11,946 bases of DNA from Bacteroidales bacterium. Lineage in GTDB: Bacteria; Bacteroidota; Bacteroidia; Bacteroidales; VadinHA17. The DNA lies in NCBI GenBank assembly GCA_029935275.1, contig JAOZKQ010000038.1, positions 1-11,946 of the forward strand, in the 5' to 3' direction. The notes under the pieces are model-generated. The model saw only the letters and a program-made list of their open reading frames with translations, did no database searches and was not told the origin of the DNA. Of this stretch, positions 1 through 7,034 are shown in pieces. Numbering within the stretch: position 1 is the first letter of the stretch; the number at the start of each line of letters is the position of its first letter. Both the position numbers and the translations under genes were made by a program.

Positions 1-985
1 ATGTTAGCTCTTTAAGTAATTCGCAATCAGACATGCTGACATTTCCCATTCCTTTAGACTTTAGGTCGTATTTTCGTATCAGTGCTATTAGCTGAGCAAG
101 CTTGCTAACAGAATAGAGTCTTGCTGCAGCTTGGTATTCAGAGATAAAAAAGGGATTGATTTTTAACTTTGATGCAAGGTTCCCCCTGGATTTATCCTTC
201 ACGAAATGATATGCTAAAACTTTACTGAAGAAGTAATAAAGTGATGAAACCGTTAATGTAAATGGATTGTGGTTTGGATTTTTGCAAAAATAGTTTGCTA
301 TTTGGTTTGCTTTTAAAATATCTTTTCTGCCTAAAGCTTTATTAAATTCCAGGTTGTTAAACTCTTTGCTAATTCCAATATTTTGTTCAACCAGGTCAGC
401 AGTAATAATTGTTTCCCCTTTTGGAATGACGATAATAAGTTTTTCCAGTTCATTCACTATCTTACTTAAGTCATTACCCAAGAAATCAGTTAAGACAAGT
501 CCAATACCCGGCTCAATTGAATAATTTCTTTCTTTCAAATAATTTTGAATCCATCCTGGTATTTTATCTTCATAAATTTTCCCGGAATTAAAAAAGATTC
601 CATTTTTATTTAGTGATTTATAAAGTTTAGTTCTTTTATCAAATTGCTTGTATTTGTAGTTTATTACAAGAATAGTTGATTTTAAAGGTTTTTCAATGTA
701 ATAAATCAGATCATCAATTTCTTTAATATTCTGAGCCTCTTTTACAATTACGACCTGGTAATTAGCCATCATTGGGAATCTTTTGGCCGTATTTATAATT
801 GTTCCAATATCAGTATCTTTTCCATAAAACATCATTTGATTAAATGTTTTTTCCTGATCGGTAAGTACATTTTTTTCAATATACTCAGTAATTTTATCAA
901 TGTAATAAGGCTCTTCTCCGGTTAGAAAATACACCGGGTGATAAATCTTTTTTTTGAGGTCAGATAAAATCTCGTTGAAAGTCAT
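1..985 (-). CDS. holA: DNA polymerase III subunit delta (partial, C-terminus beyond window)
   Basis: This is the delta subunit of the DNA polymerase III clamp loader, which opens the beta sliding clamp and loads it on primed DNA in the cytoplasm. Reading leftward from the ATG at 985, 328 codons are open to the window edge with no stop. The N-terminus (HPVYFLTGEEPYYID at residues 16-30) is the usual start of the delta AAA+-like module, where the nucleotide site is degenerate. The middle contains the IVNELEKLII type helix of the family, and the visible end (RLYSVSKLAQLIALIRKYD, then a short GMGNVSM loop and a CELLKEL helix) is the collar domain. Bacteroidota members are about 340 residues, so only around a dozen residues should be missing. 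The gene starts 6 bp after the amn stop on the same strand, so the two are probably co-transcribed. Identity comes from reading the translation, not from a search. Confidence 0.88.
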   Translation of the reverse strand, partial: MTFNEILSDLKKKIYHPVYFLTGEEPYYIDKITEYIEKNVLTDQEKTFNQMMFYGKDTDIGTIINTAKRFPMMANYQVVIVKEAQNIKEIDDLIYYIEKPLKSTILVINYKYKQFDKRTKLYKSLNKNGIFFNSGKIYEDKIPGWIQNYLKERNYSIEPGIGLVLTDFLGNDLSKIVNELEKLIIVIPKGETIITADLVEQNIGISKEFNNLEFNKALGRKDILKANQIANYFCKNPNHNPFTLTVSSLYYFFSKVLAYHFVKDKSRGNLASKLKINPFFISEYQAAARLYSVSKLAQLIALIRKYDLKSKGMGNVSMSDCELLKELT

Positions 986-991
986 GTAACA

Positions 992-1762
992 TTAGAATTT
1001 TAAATGTTTAACAGAAATACTCATATTCTCCAGGTTGGTTAACGCATTTATACCAATCTTCAAATGATTCTCAACAAATTTATCCGTTATTTCCTTGTCA
1101 CTTTTTTGGGTTTTAATGCCAGTGGAGATCATAGGTTGGTCCGATACAAGGAGTAGAGCTCCTGTGGGAATTTGGTTCGCAAATCCCACTGTAAATATGG
1201 TGGCAGTTTCCATATCAATGGCCATAGCCCTGGTTTTCTTTAAGTATCTCTTAAATTTTTTATCATGTTCCCAAACCCGGCGGTTAGTAGTATAAACTGT
1301 ACCTGTCCAGTAGTCCTTATCTAATTGGGCAATTGCATCTGAGATAATTTTTTGCAGATTAAATGATGGCAATGCAGGGACCTCCGGTAGTAAATAATCA
1401 TTAGATGTCCCATCACTTCTGATTGCTGCGATTGGAAGAATAAAATCCCCCAGTTTATTTTTTCGTTTAAGTCCTCCGCATTTTCCCAGGAAAATTACTG
1501 CTTTGGGTTTTATTGCTCCTAACAGATCCATAATTGTTGCGGCATTTGGGCTTCCCATGCCAAAGTCTATAATGGTAATTCCATCAGAGGTAGCATTAGG
1601 CATGTTATTATCAGCTCCATTAATAGGTACATTTTTCCATTTAGCAAAGAGCTCAACATAATGAGAGAAATTAGTTAAAAGGATACATTTTCCTAATTTA
1701 GAAATATCTGTACCGGTGTATCTTGGTAGCCAGTTGCCTACAATTTCTTCTTTAGTCTTCAT
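992..1762 (-). CDS. amn: AMP nucleosidase
   Basis: AMP nucleosidase (EC 3.2.2.4) hydrolyses AMP to adenine and ribose 5-phosphate in the cytoplasm, controlling the adenylate pool. The 256-residue protein is a single phosphorylase/nucleosidase-fold domain (PNP_UDP_1 family) and matches the short Bacteroidota form, which lacks the extra N-terminal domain of the enterobacterial enzyme. Landmarks are NFGMG-like IDFGMGSPNAAT at 65-76, FLGKCGGL at 91-98, the purine/ribose-site DMETAT at 183-188, and LLLVSDQP at 203-210, whose Asp208 is the expected base-contacting acid. The length is normal and no key motif is missing. The ATG at 1762 gives the family-typical MKTKEEIV start. It lies upstream of holA with a 6-bp gap and is divergent from the gene at 1831. 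Other nucleoside phosphorylases are possible in principle, but the motif set fits AMP nucleosidase best. Confidence 0.92.
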   Translation of the reverse strand: MKTKEEIVGNWLPRYTGTDISKLGKCILLTNFSHYVELFAKWKNVPINGADNNMPNATSDGITIIDFGMGSPNAATIMDLLGAIKPKAVIFLGKCGGLKRKNKLGDFILPIAAIRSDGTSNDYLLPEVPALPSFNLQKIISDAIAQLDKDYWTGTVYTTNRRVWEHDKKFKRYLKKTRAMAIDMETATIFTVGFANQIPTGALLLVSDQPMISTGIKTQKSDKEITDKFVENHLKIGINALTNLENMSISVKHLKF

Positions 1763-1796
1763 TTATTTGTAATTATGGTTGAAGATTTCTTTTTGT

Positions 1797-1804
1797 TACA
1801 TTTG
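1797..1804 (+). promoter_or_regulatory. Putative Bacteroidota -7 promoter box
   Basis: TACATTTG matches the Bacteroidota sigma consensus TAnnTTTG exactly and sits 26 bp before the ATG at 1831. A TTG at 1779-1781 lies 15 bp upstream, slightly closer than the usual spacing of about 17-23 bp for the -33 element. It would drive the HsdR-N-domain gene. Confidence 0.45.
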
Positions 1805-1830
1805 CGAAGATACTAAAATTGTGTGGGTTT

Positions 1831-2289
1831 ATGGATAAATTAAATTTGCCGGAATACACTTTTAGAGTGAATAATTTCAAAGATCAGAAATGGATCTTTG
1901 ACCCTTTACGCAAAAAGAAAGTAGTATTGACCCCGGAAGAATGGGTTAGGCAAAATTTTATTCAGTTTCTTATTCAGGAAAAGCATTACCCTGAGCAACT
2001 GATAAAAGTTGAAATGGGGTTTAAAGTAAATAATTTAACAAAGAGAAGTGATATACTTGTTTATGACAGAAAGGGAAAACCATCACTCATTGTGGAATGC
2101 AAGGCTCCATCGGTGAAAGTATCTCAGGATGTATTTGATCAGATTGCCAGGTATAATATTAGCCTTAAAGTTGACTTTTTAGTTGTTACAAATGGTATGG
2201 AACATTATTGTTGTAAAATTAATCATCAGAAAAAATCATATCAGTTTTTGAGAAATATTCCTGATTTTGAGGATCTTAATGTGGATTGA
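1831..2289 (+). CDS. Orphan HsdR-N-type PD-(D/E)xK nuclease-fold protein
   Basis: The 152-residue protein is a stand-alone copy of the domain found at the N-terminus of type I restriction HsdR subunits (HSDR_N_2 type). The PD-(D/E)xK core is visible: SD at 73-74, a beta strand leading to VECK with Glu89 and Lys91, and a following QIARY helix motif at 104-108, all spaced as in the family. There is no helicase motor, no HsdM or HsdS neighbour and no room for one, so this is not a restriction system. I recall proteins of this kind next to holA in many Bacteroidota, which suggests a housekeeping DNA-maintenance role, but the actual function is unknown. I chose the ATG at 1831; an in-frame TTG at 1819 would add four residues (MCGF) and looks less likely. 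The 3' end overlaps the convergent GNAT gene by 14 bp. Confidence 0.8.
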   Translation: MDKLNLPEYTFRVNNFKDQKWIFDPLRKKKVVLTPEEWVRQNFIQFLIQEKHYPEQLIKVEMGFKVNNLTKRSDILVYDRKGKPSLIVECKAPSVKVSQDVFDQIARYNISLKVDFLVVTNGMEHYCCKINHQKKSYQFLRNIPDFEDLNVD

Positions 2290-2821
2290 TTAATTGAAGT
2301 AGAAATTCATTCTTCCATTTCCCATGATTCTGGCTCCAGTCTTTTTTTTCGCCTGTAACTATAAATCCAAATTTTTGGAATAAGTCTAAACTAGCCTTAT
2401 TATCATCTGAAATATTACAGTAAACCTGATGAAGATCAAGTACCTGGAAACAATAATCTATTAAGATTGATAGCGCATCTGATGCATATCCCATACGTCT
2501 TTGAGAAAGGTCTTTGATAAGTATTCCAACACCTACTCGTTTATGAAAAGGGTCAAAATCGAACAAATCAATAGTTCCTATCGTTTCCTTTCCTTTAGAG
2601 ATCGCAAGGTCAATCATGTATCTGAACTGTTTTGTCTGGTATATATCCAGTCTGGAGTCCTGAATAAATTGTTCAATAGTATGTCTGGAAACAGGAATAA
2701 GGGCATTACTAAGCTCCCAAATTGATGGGTCATTTTCCCATTCAAATAAAAGATTAATATCTTCGGGCTCAGGCGCACGGAGTTGTATATTGTTTTTGAT
2801 GAAGGAGAACCCAGGTTGCAT
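2276..2821 (-). CDS. GNAT-family N-acetyltransferase (RimJ/RimL-like)
   Basis: A 181-residue GNAT-fold acetyltransferase of the RimJ/RimL-SpeG type (Acetyltransf_3), expected to transfer acetyl from acetyl-CoA to an amine on a protein N-terminus, polyamine or small molecule; the substrate cannot be read from sequence. The N-terminal strand IQLRAPEPEDINLLFEW (residues 12-28) is typical of the subgroup. Motif A is the strand VGVGILI at 96-102 followed by the acetyl-CoA pyrophosphate loop QRRMGYA at 107-113 (Q/RxxGxA). Motif B follows as NISDDNKASLDLFQKFGF at 136-153. The protein is cytoplasmic with no signal peptide. The gene starts 7 bp after the stop of the 841-aa OmpA/SPOR gene, so it is probably the last gene of that transcript, and its 3' end overlaps the convergent gene at 1831-2289. 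A functional link with the cell-envelope cluster is not shown. Confidence 0.85.
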   Translation of the reverse strand: MQPGFSFIKNNIQLRAPEPEDINLLFEWENDPSIWELSNALIPVSRHTIEQFIQDSRLDIYQTKQFRYMIDLAISKGKETIGTIDLFDFDPFHKRVGVGILIKDLSQRRMGYASDALSILIDYCFQVLDLHQVYCNISDDNKASLDLFQKFGFIVTGEKKDWSQNHGKWKNEFLLQLINPH

Positions 2822-2828
2822 AAATATA

Positions 2829-5354
2829 CTATCTATTCAATTTATTAAATTCTTTAATGAAAGCTTGTTTAAATCCGTAGGTTTTTTTAAACGCTTCCAG
2901 AGCTTTTTGAGCATTGGAATATCCTTTATATTCACCAGTAGTATATCTGTAGTAATTATTTTTTGATAAGGAAACTCGAAGGTTTGAAATGTTGGTAAAA
3001 TATTTGGAGTCAAGTAATAGCTTTGACGAAGCTATTTGAATTGTGTAAAATGGAATTGAATCTTTATTAACTGTAAGCTCTAAACTCTCCTGAGAGATCA
3101 TATCATCAAGATCCTGGCTGGTATGCAGCGTAGCAGTTGAAAAGCCTGCTTCCAGGATTCTTCCAAATTGATTAGCAACTTCAACATAGTTATTATATGT
3201 TTGTGTAAGATAAAGAAAACCATTGCTAATTTTTTTTGTTTGTATATTTTCCAAAGAAGCCAGGTTGTAATTGGCAAAGTAATTTGAGTCTAATAATTCT
3301 TTAGAAAATAACACAAGTATCTTATATTCTACATTCCCTCCAAGACGCAGGTGTTCCGGAACAAATATCTCCATTTTTATCTTGATCTCATCTCCGGCAT
3401 TTAGTACTTTTATAGTTACTCTCCTGTTTAAACTTCTTCCTTCCGGAGAATCTGATCCATCTGCTTTATGATTAATTGCAATATGCTCACTTTCTCCATA
3501 AGCTTTAGTAATTAGTTGAGATGAATTCACACCATGCTCAATCAGGTATTCTTTCACACTTTCTGCTCGTTTCTTTGAAAGTTTGAGGTTGTAATCAGAG
3601 GGGCCTTTAGAGTCGGTATGCCCTTCAAATTCTACCTTTAGCGTAGGGAATTGTCTTAAAATATCCAGTAGCTTTTCAAGCTCCAGTTTTGAGTCCCGGC
3701 TTAGCTGGTAGGAATTAAAACCAAAATAGATATTACGAATCACAATATATTTTCCATTAGCTACTTCAGTCGGAATAAGTTTTGGTTTAAGTTCTATTTC
3801 ATTCAAATTTGTATTTTCATGAATAGTAACTATTTTGTTAAGAGGTTCATATCCTTCAGCAATAAATTCTAATTTAAAAGTTCCGGTAGGGATCTCAAAT
3901 TCAAACTCACCATCTTCTGCAAGAGGGTAAATTGTATCAATTACATTAGTGAAAGAGGAATCCATAATCACAATTGCATAACTACTATCCGCATGCATAA
4001 GGAGGTTATCGTCAAGGCTTAACCTTCCAGTGATTTTAACATTTGAAATAGGTAATCCTGCTAATATTGCATAATGATAAATCATTAGTTTTCCTGCTTC
4101 ATGATCCGGATACCTTGCATAGTATGCTTCATCTCCATTTCCAATAGGCATATAATAAATATTGTCATCTGTTGTATTAACAGGATAACCAATGTTTAGA
4201 GGTTCGGCCCATTTGCTGCCATTTATTTTCTCAGCATAAAAAATATCAAAACCACCCATGGTAGCATGTCCCTGTGAACTAAAATATAGAGTTTTTCCAT
4301 CATTAATTATTTGAGGGTAGTTCTCATGAAAAGCTGAGTTAATACCCGGACCAAGATTCTCCAGTGGTCCCCATTCATTTTTGTCAATAGATTCTGATTT
4401 GTAAATATCCAATCCGCCAAACCCTCCTTTTCGATTACTTGCTACGTAGATGGTTTTACCATCAGGGGAAATACAGGCATTTGATTCCCAATATTTTGAA
4501 TTTATTTTTTTTAACTTTTCGATTTCTGTCCAATGATCATTACTAAAGTAACTTATGTAGATATTCCCTATCTTGTTGTCACTTTTATAGAGTAATAATG
4601 TTTTTCCATCATAACTTAATGAACTGGAAGAACAATCACCCTTACAATTTAGATCAATACTAATATCAACAGGCTTTGTCCAATTACCATTTTCCCGTTT
4701 AGATATGTATATTCGTTTATAGCCATTATCATCTGAGGTATAAACAAGAACAGAGCCATTACCTGATACTACCGGGCTGAAATTATTTGAATTTGGATTC
4801 ATTAATTCGCTCAGGCTGCTAGATTTAACATCCAGGCTGTTATCTTGATGAATTACGGCTCTTTTACAGGCTTCAATTTGAAGGTCAACATATTCGACTT
4901 CATAGAACTCTTCAACATTTGAAGAAGCCTTAAACTTAGAATATTCAGCAATTGCATCATCTATCCGGTTATTTATCTGATAGGCATGTCCAAGATAAAA
5001 TAGGGCAACGAGGGGAGCTTTTCTCTCTTTGTAGTCATCATCTTTAAAATCGATAGTTGTGTTTTTAACAGCTTCTTCAAGATAAGGGATTGCTTCTTTC
5101 TTTTTGCCGGGAATACCAAGATAACAAACACCAATTTTGTAATTTATATTTGCATTGTCCGGGTCTTGTTCAAGTAATTTAAGGTATAAGGGAACAGCAA
5201 GCGGGTAGTCTTCCTCATAGAGGAAAAAGCTCTCTGCTTTAACAAATAATTTTTTAAAATCTTTATTAGTTTGTGCTATTAAGACTGTAGAAAAAAGCCA
5301 AAGTACCAGGATAAATAATAAGTTATTTCTTCTATTTGATAAAGAATGAAGCAT
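2829..5354 (-). CDS. PorE-like TPR/PD40/CRD/OmpA protein with C-terminal tandem SPOR-like repeats
   Basis: An 841-residue exported envelope protein. An uncleaved-form signal peptide (hydrophobic LLFILVLWLFSTVLIA, probable cleavage before Gln28) is followed by TPR-like helices (about 30-170), a PD40/WD40-like propeller (about 185-430, with SPDGKTIYVASNRKGGFGG and SSQGHATMGG repeats), a carboxypeptidase-regulatory-like beta domain (about 435-530) and an OmpA C-terminal domain (about 537-650). The OmpA domain has the peptidoglycan-contacting Asp581 and Arg596 at the canonical 15-residue spacing. This order is that of PorE of the type IX secretion system. Unlike its neighbours it continues for nearly 190 residues as two SPOR-like units (about 671-745 and 766-841); the second (YTIQIASSKLLLDSKYF, then YRYTTGEYKGYSNAQKAL) is the clearer. 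A CxxxC (C237, C241) sits where the paralogues have SDGD. There is no lipobox. Role as a peptidoglycan-linked periplasmic or outer-membrane scaffold is inferred. Last of four tandem paralogues. Confidence 0.85.
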   Translation of the reverse strand: MLHSLSNRRNNLLFILVLWLFSTVLIAQTNKDFKKLFVKAESFFLYEEDYPLAVPLYLKLLEQDPDNANINYKIGVCYLGIPGKKKEAIPYLEEAVKNTTIDFKDDDYKERKAPLVALFYLGHAYQINNRIDDAIAEYSKFKASSNVEEFYEVEYVDLQIEACKRAVIHQDNSLDVKSSSLSELMNPNSNNFSPVVSGNGSVLVYTSDDNGYKRIYISKRENGNWTKPVDISIDLNCKGDCSSSSLSYDGKTLLLYKSDNKIGNIYISYFSNDHWTEIEKLKKINSKYWESNACISPDGKTIYVASNRKGGFGGLDIYKSESIDKNEWGPLENLGPGINSAFHENYPQIINDGKTLYFSSQGHATMGGFDIFYAEKINGSKWAEPLNIGYPVNTTDDNIYYMPIGNGDEAYYARYPDHEAGKLMIYHYAILAGLPISNVKITGRLSLDDNLLMHADSSYAIVIMDSSFTNVIDTIYPLAEDGEFEFEIPTGTFKLEFIAEGYEPLNKIVTIHENTNLNEIELKPKLIPTEVANGKYIVIRNIYFGFNSYQLSRDSKLELEKLLDILRQFPTLKVEFEGHTDSKGPSDYNLKLSKKRAESVKEYLIEHGVNSSQLITKAYGESEHIAINHKADGSDSPEGRSLNRRVTIKVLNAGDEIKIKMEIFVPEHLRLGGNVEYKILVLFSKELLDSNYFANYNLASLENIQTKKISNGFLYLTQTYNNYVEVANQFGRILEAGFSTATLHTSQDLDDMISQESLELTVNKDSIPFYTIQIASSKLLLDSKYFTNISNLRVSLSKNNYYRYTTGEYKGYSNAQKALEAFKKTYGFKQAFIKEFNKLNR

Positions 5355-5369
5355 AACACATAAACTAAT

Positions 5370-5422
5370 TTTGATTAAGTACTAATCCTTTTCTCTTTGA
5401 TTAAGTACTAATCCTTTTCTCT
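5370..5422. repeat. Perfect 26-bp tandem duplication at the 3' end of the 492-aa gene
   Basis: TTGATTAAGTACTAATCC followed by TTTTCTCT occurs twice back to back (5371-5396 and 5397-5422) with no mismatch, and the flanking T at 5370 extends the period by one base. The right copy contains the last four codons (REKD) and the TAG stop of the 492-aa gene; the left copy lies in the intergenic gap before the 841-aa gene. The 26-bp period is not a multiple of three, so the duplicate is out of frame and non-coding. Confidence 0.95.
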
Positions 5423-6886
5423 ATAAGTAAAGCTCATATTTCCTGTTTTGCTAATGTAATAAAGCTTTCCAGTGTTTTTGTTTAAATATATTGTTCCTGT
5501 AACCTGTCCGGTTGCTTTGTCTTTAATCAGAATTTCGAAATTTTTGGAATGAGTTAAAGATTTTCCATTCATATTAATTGCTCCTCTTTCTGCAGCTAAT
5601 TTTGTTCTTTCATCAGGTATTATTTCAACCCGGTAAATATCATCTTTACCAAAACCATCATCCATTACTTTTGGTATGTAACCTAACAGCCCATTTCCAA
5701 TCGGGAAATAGAATAAGTCATTCCCTGTAGTATTTATTGGATAGCCAATATTAATGGGTGTACCCCATTTGTCATTTTCGATAATTGAATAGAAGATATC
5801 ATATCCTCCCATTGTATAATGGCCTTGAGAACTAAAAAACAGAGTGGAGTTATCCATCGAGATGAAAGGAGCTTCTTCATTGAAGGGGGTGTTAATAACA
5901 TTACCCATATTAGTCGCTTTACCCCATGTTCCATCCTTTTCTCGGGTTGCTCTATAAATATCGAGTTCGCCAAAACCACCTTTTCGGTTACTTGTAAAAT
6001 ACAAGCTTGTACCATCTACAGAAGTGGATGCATGAGTCTCTGCTTTATCACTGTTAATATTAGAGTTTAGGGATTTCATAATTGACCAGCGCTGTCCGTC
6101 AAAGGTGCTAACATAAAGGTCCCTGCTATTCCCTTCTCCTTTTACAAGATAAAGTTCAAGTCCGTTTGAACTCAGAAATGTTGGTAAAACATCTCCATCT
6201 GAACCAACCTGTGGAGTTATATTCTCAGGTTCCTGCCAGATACCAGCTTCTTTTACAGACATGAAAATACCATTGTAAAATTTTAATTCTTTCATGAATA
6301 TCATAATCGTTTCATCTGATGAAAGAACCGGATTAAAGTTTGAAACGCTGGAATTTATAGGGCTACCAACATTTGTTAATTTAATATTGATTGGAATATC
6401 CTGTATTATTTTTGCTTTTTCACAGGCCTTTATTTCATTATTTAATACCTCCAGATTAAATTTGTTTTCAAAATCAGGAAGATTTTTAAATTTATAATAG
6501 GCACCAAGAGCCTTCTCCAGTTCGTTATTAATCCTGTAGGCATTTCCAAGATAGTAATATGCGTATTCAGGGGCATGAGTCTCCTTGTCTGAATTTTTTT
6601 TATATTTTGGACTAATATCTTTAATGGCTTCTTGCAGAAAAGGAATAGCTTGTGCTTCTTCGCTATTTATATTAAGGTAACAAATCCCAATTTTGTAATA
6701 AATATTTGCATTTATTAACTTAGTTCCATCCAGCTTGAGATAATGAAAAACGGCTTCCTTATAATCTTCACGGTTATAGAAAAAATTTCCATCATCCAGA
6801 GACTCTGAGGCAGGTTGGTTTTCCTGACTATTAACACCCGGAAGAACCATTAATAAAGTTATTATAAGAATAAGGGTTCTCTTCAT
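5408..6886 (-). CDS. Truncated PorE-like paralogue: TPR/PD40 protein without OmpA domain
   Basis: A 492-residue exported protein: signal peptide (LILIITLLMVLPGVNS, cleavage before about Gln21), TPR-like helices (about 25-165) with the family's NIYYKIGICYLNI segment, and a PD40 propeller (about 175-425) with SNRKGGFGELDIY and SSQGHYTMGGYDIF. It then begins the carboxypeptidase-regulatory-like domain (FEILIKDKATGQVTGTI) but stops at GKLYYISKTGNMSFTYREKD, about halfway through that fold, and has no OmpA peptidoglycan-binding domain. Its propeller most resembles the 659-aa paralogue (shared KFY, NITP and SDGD blocks). Only 53 bp separate its stop from the next gene, so no OmpA remnant remains. 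The stop lies in a perfect 26-bp tandem duplication, suggesting loss of the 3' end by a local rearrangement. It may still work as a soluble periplasmic partner of its anchored paralogues, or may be a decaying copy; the reading frame itself is intact. Confidence 0.8.
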   Translation of the reverse strand: MKRTLILIITLLMVLPGVNSQENQPASESLDDGNFFYNREDYKEAVFHYLKLDGTKLINANIYYKIGICYLNINSEEAQAIPFLQEAIKDISPKYKKNSDKETHAPEYAYYYLGNAYRINNELEKALGAYYKFKNLPDFENKFNLEVLNNEIKACEKAKIIQDIPINIKLTNVGSPINSSVSNFNPVLSSDETIMIFMKELKFYNGIFMSVKEAGIWQEPENITPQVGSDGDVLPTFLSSNGLELYLVKGEGNSRDLYVSTFDGQRWSIMKSLNSNINSDKAETHASTSVDGTSLYFTSNRKGGFGELDIYRATREKDGTWGKATNMGNVINTPFNEEAPFISMDNSTLFFSSQGHYTMGGYDIFYSIIENDKWGTPINIGYPINTTGNDLFYFPIGNGLLGYIPKVMDDGFGKDDIYRVEIIPDERTKLAAERGAINMNGKSLTHSKNFEILIKDKATGQVTGTIYLNKNTGKLYYISKTGNMSFTYREKD

Positions 6887-6931
6887 GCTTGCTTTTATTT
6901 ATATTTTATTGTTGTTTTTATCTAAACTATA

Positions 6932-6939
6932 CAAATATA
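6932..6939 (-). promoter_or_regulatory. Putative Bacteroidota -7 promoter box
   Basis: On the minus strand this reads TATATTTG, an exact TAnnTTTG match, about 46 bp before the ATG of the 492-aa gene. No TTG is found 17-23 bp upstream, so only half the promoter is supported. It begins immediately after the hairpin at 6942-6976, suggesting that transcription of the 492-aa gene can restart here. Confidence 0.35.
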
Positions 6940-6941
6940 AA

Positions 6942-6976
6942 ATTATTCAGCAAGTTAGGTGAAAATGCTGAATAAT
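6942..6976 (-). terminator. Hairpin with T-rich tail after the 651-aa gene
   Basis: A perfect 11-bp inverted repeat, ATTATTCAGCA (6942-6952) and TGCTGAATAAT (6966-6976), encloses a 13-nt loop. Read on the minus strand it is followed by TTTATATTTG. It lies about 60 bp beyond the stop of the 651-aa gene. The stem is AT-rich and the T-run is short, so termination may be weak, leaving partial read-through to the 492-aa gene. Confidence 0.5.
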
Positions 6977-7034
6977 GATTGAACCTTAGTTTATATACAG
7001 ATTCTTCTTGGTAACATAATGTTATACGCAATAA

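Noticed and set aside
1095..1295. Short plus-strand reading frame inside amn
   Set aside because: It lies wholly opposite a well-supported gene, encodes nothing recognisable and follows the antisense pattern of amn codons. Similar short frames opposite or inside the four paralogues (for example near 2501, 5734, 5819, 6294, 8419, 9105, 9760, 10022 and 10352) were dropped for the same reason.
1831..2289. Part of a type I restriction-modification system
   Set aside because: Only the HsdR N-terminal fold is present; no helicase motor, HsdM or HsdS is nearby and the flanks are core metabolism and replication genes.
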